A stretch of 10,752 nucleotides of DNA from Neisseriaceae bacterium (lineage in GTDB: Bacteria > Pseudomonadota > Gammaproteobacteria > Burkholderiales > Neisseriaceae). The notes under the pieces were generated by a model. That model was not told the origin of the DNA. It was given only the letters and a program-made list of their open reading frames with translations, and did not search any database. The position numbers were made by a program, and so were the translations under genes. The DNA is taken from contig JAFSQZ010000035.1 of the NCBI GenBank assembly GCA_017446355.1, positions 1 through 10,752 of the forward strand. Reading direction: 5' to 3'. This document shows positions 6,098 to 10,752 of the stretch, one piece after another. Within the stretch, counting starts at the first letter, position 1. Each line of letters starts with the position of its first letter.

Positions 6098-7768
6098 ATG
6101 GAAAATTTTGCTCAATTATTAGAAGAGTACTCTGCAACCCAAGAAATGAATAGCGGCGAAGTGATTACTGCCGAAGTTGTTGAGATTACAGATAAATTTG
6201 TAGTGGTTAACGCTGGTTTGAAATCAGAGTCTCTGATTGATATTGCAGAATTCAAAAATGCTCACGGCGATTTAGAAGTTAAAGTGGGCGATTTTGTTAC
6301 TGTAACCATTGAATCTCTTGAAAATGGTTATGGCGAAACCAAATTATCACGCGAAAAAGCCAAACGTGCTGCTGACTGGATTACTTTGGAAGAAGCAATG
6401 GAAGAAGGCGAAATCCTGTCTGGTGTCATCAATGGTAAAGTTAAAGGCGGTTTAACTGTTATGATTAACAGTATCCGTGCATTCTTGCCAGGTTCTTTGG
6501 TAGATGTTCGTCCTATCAAAGATACTTCACATTTTGAAGGTAAAGAAATCGAATTCAAAGTCATTAAATTAGATCGCAAACGCAATAATGTTGTGGTTTC
6601 TCGCCGCGCTGTATTGGAAGCAACTTTAGGCGAAGAACGCAAAGCCCTGATGGAAAACTTGCAAGAAGGCGGCATTGTTAAAGGTCTTGTGAAAAACATC
6701 ACTGATTACGGTGCATTTGTTGATTTAGGTGGCATTGATGGCTTATTGCACATCACTGATTTAGCTTGGCGTCGTGTAAAACACCCAAGTGAAGTATTGG
6801 AAGTTGGTCAAGAAGTAGAAGCCAAAATCTTGCGCTTTGACCAAGACAAACAACGTGTTTCATTGGGCTTAAAACAATTAGGCGAAGACCCATGGAATGG
6901 CTTGGCTCGCCGCCACCCACAAGGTTCACGTTTATTCGGTAAAGTATCTAACTTAACTGAATACGGTGCTTTCGTAGAAATTGAAACAGGCATTGAAGGT
7001 TTGGTACATTTATCTGAAATGGACTGGACCAACAAAAACGTTCACCCAAGCAAAGTGGTACAACTAGGTGATGAAGTTGAAGTGATGATTTTGGATATTG
7101 ATGAAGAAAAACGTCGCATCAGCTTGGGTATGAAACAATGTCAATCTAATCCTTGGGAAGATTTTGCAGCCAACTATAACAAAGGCGATAAAATCAAAGG
7201 TGCAGTTAAATCCATTACTGACTTCGGTATTTTCGTAGGTTTGCCTGGTAACATTGACGGCTTGGTACACGTTTCTGACTTATCTTGGACAGAAGCAGGT
7301 GAAGAAGCTGTTCGTAAATACAAAAAAGGCGAAGAAGTAGAAGCCGTTGTATTGGCTATTGATGTGGAGAAAGAACGCATTTCTTTGAGCATCAAACAAT
7401 TAGAAGGCGATCCTTTCACTAACTTCTTGTCTATCAACGAAAAAGGTGCTTTGGTTAAAGGTAACGTAAAATCTGTTGAAGCTAAAGGTGCAGTTGTTGC
7501 ATTGGCAGATGAAGTAGAAGCATACTTACCTGCATCTGAATTTGACAGCGAACGTGTAGAAGACTTAACCACCAAACTCAAAGAAGGTGATGAAGTTGAA
7601 GCCGTGATTGTCAATGTGGATCGCAAAAATCGCAGTATTAAATTGTCTATCAAAGCCAAAGATGCACAAGCTAATCAAGAAGCTTTGAAAGCAACCAATA
7701 ACGCTGCTGCCAATGCAGGTACAACCAGCTTGGGCGATTTATTGAAAGCCTCTTTGAATAAAAATTAA
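6098..7768 (+). CDS. rpsA: 30S ribosomal protein S1
   Basis: Largest 30S protein. It binds mRNA at the platform and melts structured leaders so that initiation can occur. Its 556 residues match the proteobacterial length. Six S1 (OB-fold) domains are visible at roughly 19-86, 104-170, 191-260, 276-347, 363-435 and 451-520. Domains 3-6 show the repeated core of the GLVHLSEMDW type and the closing RISLGMKQ type. Domains 1 and 2, which anchor S1 to the ribosome, are more divergent, as usual. The start MENFAQLLEE corresponds to the family N-terminus, so ATG 6098 is right despite the weak ribosome binding site. It is 11 bases upstream of ihfB, and its stop overlaps the ihfB Shine-Dalgarno. The rpsA-ihfB pairing is the usual proteobacterial order; cmk, commonly next to rpsA, is absent here, with groEL upstream instead. 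Confidence 0.98.
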   Translation: MENFAQLLEEYSATQEMNSGEVITAEVVEITDKFVVVNAGLKSESLIDIAEFKNAHGDLEVKVGDFVTVTIESLENGYGETKLSREKAKRAADWITLEEAMEEGEILSGVINGKVKGGLTVMINSIRAFLPGSLVDVRPIKDTSHFEGKEIEFKVIKLDRKRNNVVVSRRAVLEATLGEERKALMENLQEGGIVKGLVKNITDYGAFVDLGGIDGLLHITDLAWRRVKHPSEVLEVGQEVEAKILRFDQDKQRVSLGLKQLGEDPWNGLARRHPQGSRLFGKVSNLTEYGAFVEIETGIEGLVHLSEMDWTNKNVHPSKVVQLGDEVEVMILDIDEEKRRISLGMKQCQSNPWEDFAANYNKGDKIKGAVKSITDFGIFVGLPGNIDGLVHVSDLSWTEAGEEAVRKYKKGEEVEAVVLAIDVEKERISLSIKQLEGDPFTNFLSINEKGALVKGNVKSVEAKGAVVALADEVEAYLPASEFDSERVEDLTTKLKEGDEVEAVIVNVDRKNRSIKLSIKAKDAQANQEALKATNNAAANAGTTSLGDLLKASLNKN

Positions 7769-7779
7769 GGTGAATCAAT

Positions 7780-8088
7780 ATGACTAAATCCGAATTGATG
7801 GCACGTTTAGCAGAATCATTTATTGCTAAAAACAGTGATACGACACTGCAAACGAAAGACATTGAATACAGCGTAAAAGTCTTGGTAGATACTATGACTC
7901 GCACGCTTGCTAGAGGTCAGCGCATTGAGATTCGTGGTTTCGGTAGTTTTGATTTAAACCATCGTCCACCACGTACTGGTCGTAATCCTAAAACAGGTGA
8001 AAAAGTGGAAGTACCTGCAAAATATGTACCACACTTTAAACCAGGTAAAGAATTACGCGAACGTGTTGATTTAAGTCTGAATAAATAA
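7780..8088 (+). CDS. ihfB: Integration host factor beta subunit
   Basis: DNA-bending protein that pairs with IhfA and turns DNA sharply at specific sites, in transcription, recombination and nucleoid folding. The 102 residues start MTKSELMARLAESF. IRGFGSFDL (51-59) leads into the beta-arm with PPRTGRNPKTGEKV. Pro70 at the arm tip, equivalent to E. coli Pro64, intercalates into DNA. The end, YVPHFKPGKELRERV, is diagnostic and separates it from HU and IhfA. It is about eight residues longer than the E. coli protein, mainly through a longer helical segment near residues 13-28. The Shine-Dalgarno AAGGTG (7767-7772) overlaps the rpsA stop, which suggests translational coupling. A strong terminator follows 15 bases after the stop. 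Confidence 0.97.
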   Translation: MTKSELMARLAESFIAKNSDTTLQTKDIEYSVKVLVDTMTRTLARGQRIEIRGFGSFDLNHRPPRTGRNPKTGEKVEVPAKYVPHFKPGKELRERVDLSLNK

Positions 8089-8102
8089 GGTTTAAGTCAA
8101 AT

Positions 8103-8137
8103 AAAAAAACCGCATAACAATTGTTATGCGGTTTTTT
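8103..8137 (+). terminator. rpsA-ihfB terminator
   Basis: CCGCATAAC (8110-8118) pairs with GTTATGCGG (8123-8131) around AATT. A-run and T-run flanks extend the palindrome to 8104-8137 without a mismatch. With T6 on the plus strand and A7 upstream, it could work in both directions. Confidence 0.93.
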
Positions 8138-8206
8138 AATAAAGAGATGTTGGCACAATAGTCAAAATGGGCGATAACTTTTCATTTTCTAGATTAAAAG
8201 ATATTT

Positions 8207-8248
8207 GGCGTAAAGGACAAAAAAGGTGCTATTTTTGTCCTTTACGCC
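8207..8248. repeat. Perfect 17-bp inverted repeat of unknown role
   Basis: GGCGTAAAGGACAAAAA (8207-8223) is the exact inverse of 8232-8248, with an 8-base loop. It lies between the ihfB terminator (+) and the tRNA operon terminator (-). Neither strand has a T-run after the stem, so it is not an obvious terminator. It may be a small repeat element, a stable RNA hairpin or a protein site; I cannot decide. Confidence 0.7.
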
Positions 8249-8281
8249 CACAAAGGGGATTGATGGCAATCTTACAGAAAT

Positions 8282-8305
8282 AAAAAAAACGGCATATAAG
8301 CCGTT
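8282..8305 (-). terminator. tRNA operon terminator
   Basis: Read on the minus strand, AACGGC pairs with GCCGTT around a 6-base loop, and the T-run continues to 8282. It lies about 8 bases after the tRNA-Leu CCA end. Confidence 0.88.
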
Positions 8306-8313
8306 GATTTTAT

Positions 8314-8403
8314 TGGTGCCCGGAGCCGGAATCGAACCGGCACGACCGTGTTAGGGTCGACGGATTTTAAGTCCGTTGTGTCTACCAATTTCACCACCCG
8401 GGC
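8314..8403 (-). tRNA. tRNA-Leu(UAA)
   Basis: Reads UUA (and UUG) codons. Acceptor arms GCCCGGG and TCCGGGC, anticodon arm ACGGA-CTTAAAA-TCCGT with anticodon TAA, a long variable arm typical of Leu, a T-loop of the TTCGATT type, discriminator A and encoded CCA. It is the last gene of the tRNA operon. Confidence 0.97.
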
Positions 8404-8408
8404 GTATT

Positions 8409-8486
8409 TGGAGGCGGAGGCTCGGATTTGAACCGACCTATATAAAGGTTGCATCCTTTATCGCATAAACACTCTGCCACTCCGCC
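8409..8486 (-). tRNA. Aberrant tRNA-Cys-like gene (GCA anticodon)
   Basis: Placed between normal tRNA-Cys and tRNA-Leu. It keeps a perfect 7-bp acceptor stem (GGCGGAG with CTCCGCC), discriminator U73 and encoded CCA, a Cys-type D stem (GCAG ... ATGC) and a TGCAA loop core giving anticodon GCA. U73 and GCA are the main cysteine identity elements. It departs from a normal tRNA in three ways. The anticodon arm is three bases longer: ATAAAGG pairs with CCTTTAT as a 7-bp stem over a 6-base loop, ATGCAA (or 6 bp with an 8-base loop). The T arm has one extra base (GTCGG with CCGA-G-C, a bulged G). The D-loop is AGTGTTTA, so G19 is missing. With CCA it is 78 bases against 74 for the neighbouring Cys gene. 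It is either a degenerate duplicate or a specialised tRNA; the intact, compensated stems argue against random decay, though not decisively. Confidence 0.7.
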
Positions 8487-8501
8487 AATGAACAAGAGAT
8501 A

Positions 8502-8575
8502 TGGAGGCGAGAGTCGGAATCGAACCGGCGTCCACGGCTTTGCAGGCCGCTGCATAACCACTCTGCCATCTCGCC
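8502..8575 (-). tRNA. tRNA-Cys(GCA)
   Basis: The normal cysteine tRNA. Acceptor GGCGAGA with TCTCGCC, D arm GCAG-AGTGGTTA-TGC with G18-G19, anticodon arm GCGGC-CTGCAAA-GCCGT, discriminator U and encoded CCA. The T stem GCCGG with CCGAC has one C-A mismatch. Confidence 0.96.
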
Positions 8576-8585
8576 GCGATTAACT

Positions 8586-8661
8586 TGGAGCGGGAAACGA
8601 GTCTCGAACTCGCGACCTCAACCTTGGCAAGGTTGCGCTCTACCAACTGAGCTATTCCCGC
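8586..8661 (-). tRNA. tRNA-Gly(GCC), second copy in operon
   Basis: Acceptor GCGGGAA with TTCCCGC, anticodon arm AACCT-TGCCAAG-GTT region with anticodon GCC, T-loop TTCGAGA and encoded CCA. Identical over all 76 bases to the copy at 8680-8755. Confidence 0.97.
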
Positions 8662-8679
8662 ACTACTTGCGTCTTGTAT

Positions 8680-8755
8680 TGGAGCGGGAAACGAGTCTCG
8701 AACTCGCGACCTCAACCTTGGCAAGGTTGCGCTCTACCAACTGAGCTATTCCCGC
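8680..8755 (-). tRNA. tRNA-Gly(GCC), first copy in operon
   Basis: First gene of the tRNA operon, identical to the next copy and separated from it by 18 bases. It reads GGC and GGU. The Gly-Cys-Leu order matches the E. coli glyW-cysT-leuZ operon. Confidence 0.97.
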
Positions 8756-8760
8756 TTAAA

Positions 8761-8777
8761 TTTCGTTAACAACGAAA
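8761..8777 (-). repeat. Small hairpin in tRNA operon leader
   Basis: TTTCGTT (8761-8767) pairs with AACGAAA (8771-8777) over a 3-base loop, directly between the predicted transcription start and the first tRNA. It may guide 5' processing of the precursor (inference). Confidence 0.45.
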
Positions 8778-8784
8778 AATCAGC

Positions 8785-8812
8785 ATTATAACTACTTTAA
8801 AATTTTTGTCAA
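8785..8812 (-). promoter_or_regulatory. tRNA operon promoter (sigma-70 consensus)
   Basis: On the minus strand, TTGACA (8807-8812) and TATAAT (8785-8790) are both perfect, 16 bases apart. Transcription would start near 8778, just before tRNA-Gly. Two consensus boxes fit a very strong stable-RNA promoter. Confidence 0.92.
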
Positions 8813-8837
8813 GCATTTTATTTGGACTTTGTATAAC

Positions 8838-8873
8838 GATTTTTTGTTGCTATCAGATTTTTTGTTGCCATCA
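8838..8873. repeat. 18-bp tandem repeat upstream of tRNA promoter
   Basis: GATTTTTTGTTGCTATCA (8838-8855) is followed at once by a second copy with a single change, T to C (8856-8873). It starts 25 bp upstream of the tRNA -35 box. An activator or UP-element role is inference. The stretch TATCAGATTTTTT (8851-8863) is one base off an IHF-type site. Confidence 0.6.
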
Positions 8874-9040
8874 TAAGAAGTAGGTAGCCTGAAATCTTTG
8901 CAAAATCTTTTCACTATTCATCATTGATGGTTCACAAAAATATCTTTATAAAACAACAATATTAGATTATTCAGCTCATTGTGCTTTATTCAGAACAACA
9001 TGTTTGCAAAATTTTTAAACTGCACAAATTAGTTTAAACA
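8874..9040. other. Gene-free AT-rich spacer with a degenerate DUS
   Basis: No gene seen. AGGTAGCCTGAA at 8882-8893 differs from the DUS by one base and is probably a decayed copy. Otherwise the spacer is plain AT-rich DNA between the tRNA promoter and the pilU terminator. Confidence 0.45.
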
Positions 9041-9068
9041 AAAAAGACAAACCAAAGTTTGTCTTTTT
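9041..9068 (-). terminator. pilT-pilU terminator
   Basis: On the minus strand, GACAAAC pairs with GTTTGTC around TTTG and runs into T6, with A5 on the other side. The A and T flanks extend the stem to 12 bp. It lies 22 bases after the pilU stop. The symmetry means it could also stop plus-strand transcripts. Confidence 0.85.
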
Positions 9069-9089
9069 GTTTTAATTTTTAATAGCTAA

Positions 9090-10442
9090 CTAATTAAAAC
9101 TTAAATCTACTACGCGATCAAAAACATGGGTTTCTGCATTACCTTCTTCCCAAAGTTTGATGCGCAAACGTAAGTCGTTTACTGATTCGGCATTACGTAA
9201 AGCTTCGTCCAAAGTAATCAAATCTTCGGTATATAATTTAAATAGGTCTTGGTCAAAGGTTTGCATTCCATCGGTTTTAGAACGCCCCATCAATTCAAGG
9301 GCCTCCATAAACTCACCTTTGAAAATGTGATCTTGCATTGCTGGGCTGTTAATCAATAAATCAACAATTGCGCGTCGCCCACCTGTTTTCAAACGTACTA
9401 AACGTTGACCAATAATACCAACAATATTTAATGCTAAATCCATCAATACTTGTTTATGACGCTCTTCTGGATAGAAGTTTAAAATACGTTCAATGGTTTG
9501 CACGGCATTGTTGGCGTGAATGGTAAATACGCATAAGTGTCCTGTTTGCGCCAATTGCAATGCGTATTCCATAGTGTGTTCATTACGCACCTCACCCACA
9601 CAAACAACATCAGGTGCCTGGCGCATTGCTGATTGAACAGCCATTGACCAAGAGTTGGTATCAATACCTAATTCTCGTTGTGTGAAAATGCTTTTAATGG
9701 GTTTGTGAATATATTCAAGTGGATCTTCAATGGTAATAATATGACCAGCTGAATGTTTGTTGCGATAGTCTAGCATTGCTGCCATAGAAGTGGATTTACC
9801 TGAACCTGTTGCCCCTGCTAATATCAATAAACCACGTGGTTGCATCGCCAAATCATTTAAGTTTTGGGGTAGTTTTAAATCGTCAACGGTTAGAATTTTG
9901 GTGGTGATTCGTCGCCAAATCATACCGATGCGACCTTGCTCGTGATAAGCGTTAACACGATAACGTACACCTGTGCGCGAACTTACCGCATAGTTTAATT
10001 CCAACTCTTCTAAAAAACGTTTGCGTTGTATGGCTGTCAGCGTGGAATACACTAATTTTTTTGCATCAGCAGGGCTTAATACAGGAAAAGAAGTAGGGGT
10101 TAATTCACCGTTGATTTTAAATGATGGTGGAAAACCTGTGCTGATAAAAATATCAGAAGCACCAAGTCTTTCGCATTCTGATGATAACTTTTCCAATACA
10201 GGGTGTAAACCTTGTGTTTCGTAATCGTGTTCAACTGTTTCTTTGGCGGTAGCTGGTGCAGCGGCTGGAGCTGTCTGAACGTGTGTTTCTGTTGTTGCAG
10301 GTGCTGCTGATTGAGAAACAGCTGATGCTGCTTGCTCTTTTATAGCGGCATTTTCACCTACTTCTATATTAGGACTTTGGTAATTATAACCACTCACAAT
10401 TTTATGCATTTCAGCCAATGCGTTTTGTTTTTGAGTTTCCAT
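9090..10442 (-). CDS. pilU: PilT-like type IV pilus retraction ATPase PilU
   Basis: Cytoplasmic hexameric secretion-superfamily ATPase that works with PilT in pilus retraction, twitching and DNA uptake. The PAS-like N-domain covers about 78-190. Walker A is GATGSGKST (210-218, Lys216). The Asp box is ITIEDPLEY (236-244), the Walker B-type strand DVVCVGEVR (278-286) with catalytic Glu284, and the His box TGHLCVFTIHANNA (300-313). TIHANNA and the nearby FYPEE are PilU-like rather than PilT-like. Length is 450 residues, above the roughly 370-410 usual for PilU as I recall it. The excess is an Ala/Thr/Pro/Gln-rich, probably disordered N-terminal stretch (about 25-75). The start is firm: AAGGAG (minus strand, 10449-10454) sits six bases before ATG. 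It follows pilT by 60 bases in the same direction, the normal pilT-pilU order. Confidence 0.93.
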   Translation of the reverse strand: METQKQNALAEMHKIVSGYNYQSPNIEVGENAAIKEQAASAVSQSAAPATTETHVQTAPAAAPATAKETVEHDYETQGLHPVLEKLSSECERLGASDIFISTGFPPSFKINGELTPTSFPVLSPADAKKLVYSTLTAIQRKRFLEELELNYAVSSRTGVRYRVNAYHEQGRIGMIWRRITTKILTVDDLKLPQNLNDLAMQPRGLLILAGATGSGKSTSMAAMLDYRNKHSAGHIITIEDPLEYIHKPIKSIFTQRELGIDTNSWSMAVQSAMRQAPDVVCVGEVRNEHTMEYALQLAQTGHLCVFTIHANNAVQTIERILNFYPEERHKQVLMDLALNIVGIIGQRLVRLKTGGRRAIVDLLINSPAMQDHIFKGEFMEALELMGRSKTDGMQTFDQDLFKLYTEDLITLDEALRNAESVNDLRLRIKLWEEGNAETHVFDRVVDLSFN

Positions 10443-10464
10443 ACAACACTCCTTAAATGGTATC

Positions 10465-10499
10465 TTTCAGGCAGCCTGAATAATTCAGACTGCCTGAAA
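10465..10499. repeat. Inverted DUS pair between pilT and pilU
   Basis: TTTCAGGCAGCCTGAAT (10465-10481) faces 10483-10499, complementary except for one C-A mismatch. The left arm has an exact AGGCAGCCTGAA; the right arm reads AGGCAGTCTGAA on the minus strand, one base off. There is no T-run, so it is not a clear terminator; it could still slow transcription or stabilise the upstream pilT mRNA. Confidence 0.7.
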
Positions 10500-10502
10500 T
10501 CA

Positions 10503-10752
10503 TTAAACAATCATATCTGGGTTGGCTGCTTTAGCACGTGCTTCCGCTAATGATACTTGACCAGTACGCACCAAGCCTTGTAAACATTGATCCAAAGTTT
10601 GCATACCATAGTTTTGACCTGTTTGAATCGCTGAATGCATTTGTGCAACTTTTGCTTCACGAATTAGGTTACGAATTGCAGGTGTAGATATCATAATTTC
10701 GTGTGCTGCAACACGTCCTTTGCCATCTTTTGTTTTCATCAGTGTTTGTGAA
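10503..10752 (-). CDS. pilT: Type IV pilus retraction ATPase PilT, C-terminal part (5' end outside window)
   Basis: The motor that depolymerises type IV pili, required for twitching motility and DNA transformation in Neisseriaceae. The frame is open to the window edge and gives the last 82 or so residues: SQTLMKTKDGKGRVAAHEIM, then ISTPAIRNLIREAKVAQMHSAIQTG, then GMQTLDQCLQGLV. AIRNLIREAK is the conserved PilT C-terminal segment (AIRNLIRE motif) needed for retraction. The ATPase core lies outside the window. It is upstream of pilU in the same direction and probably co-transcribed with it. Confidence 0.95.
   Translation of the reverse strand, partial: SQTLMKTKDGKGRVAAHEIMISTPAIRNLIREAKVAQMHSAIQTGQNYGMQTLDQCLQGLVRTGQVSLAEARAKAANPDMIV

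Noticed and set aside
8149..8168. TTGGCAC near 8149 as a sigma-54 promoter
   Set aside because: The -24 half resembles TGGCAC, but no TTGC -12 half follows at the right distance.
8272..8724. Two short minus-strand open frames over the tRNA cluster
   Set aside because: They are translations of tRNA genes and not proteins; the cloverleafs explain the sequence.
139..10499. Regularly repeated palindromes as a CRISPR array
   Set aside because: The 12-15-base units are DUS scattered at irregular kilobase-scale distances in genes and spacers, with no repeat-spacer array.

Overview
The window comes from a low-GC member of the Neisseriaceae, most likely on the Simonsiella / Alysiella / Kingella branch. 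The evidence is many copies of the 12-base DNA uptake sequence (DUS) dialects of that branch, AGGCAGCCTGAA and AGGCTGCCTGAA, together with Neisseria-type gene content: a trimeric autotransporter adhesin, a pilT-pilU pair, and a linked rpsA-ihfB pair. The species is inference. The DUS mix and the AT-rich base composition would fit Simonsiella muelleri, but this cannot be proved from the window.

Layout. (1) Bases 1-3205 (+): the 3' part of a large trimeric autotransporter adhesin. It has two tandem Trp-rich stalk/head modules, a YadA-type head, three neck motifs and the C-terminal membrane anchor. (2) 3206-3737: a gene-free stretch with a palindromic repeat element, two palindromic DUS, an AT-rich tract and the groES promoter region. 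(3) 3738-5739 (+): groES-groEL, with a hairpin between the genes and a terminator built from inverted DUS cores. (4) 5740-7768 (+): promoter, structured leader and rpsA, followed closely by ihfB (7780-8088) and a strong terminator. (5) 8282-8755 (-): a five-gene tRNA operon read leftward, Gly(GCC)-Gly(GCC)-Cys(GCA)-aberrant Cys-like-Leu(UAA), with a consensus promoter and a terminator. (6) 9041-10752 (-): the type IV pilus retraction ATPase genes, the pilT 3' end followed by pilU, also read leftward and ending in a terminator.

How they relate. Most of the window is housekeeping: protein folding (GroESL), translation (S1, tRNAs) and nucleoid architecture (IHF beta). Two surface systems flank it. 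The adhesin attaches the cell to surfaces, and PilT/PilU power pilus retraction, which in Neisseriaceae drives twitching and the uptake of DUS-bearing DNA. The DUS sites throughout the window are therefore the target of the machinery encoded at its right end.

The most unusual item is the second Cys-type tRNA (8409-8486). It keeps a perfect acceptor stem, U73 and a GCA anticodon, but has a 7-bp anticodon stem, an extra base in the T arm and no G19. Other points of interest are in-frame DUS in the adhesin that always encode Gly-Ser-Leu-(Lys/Asn), an unexplained 17-bp perfect hairpin between the ihfB and tRNA terminators, and an 18-bp tandem repeat upstream of the tRNA promoter.
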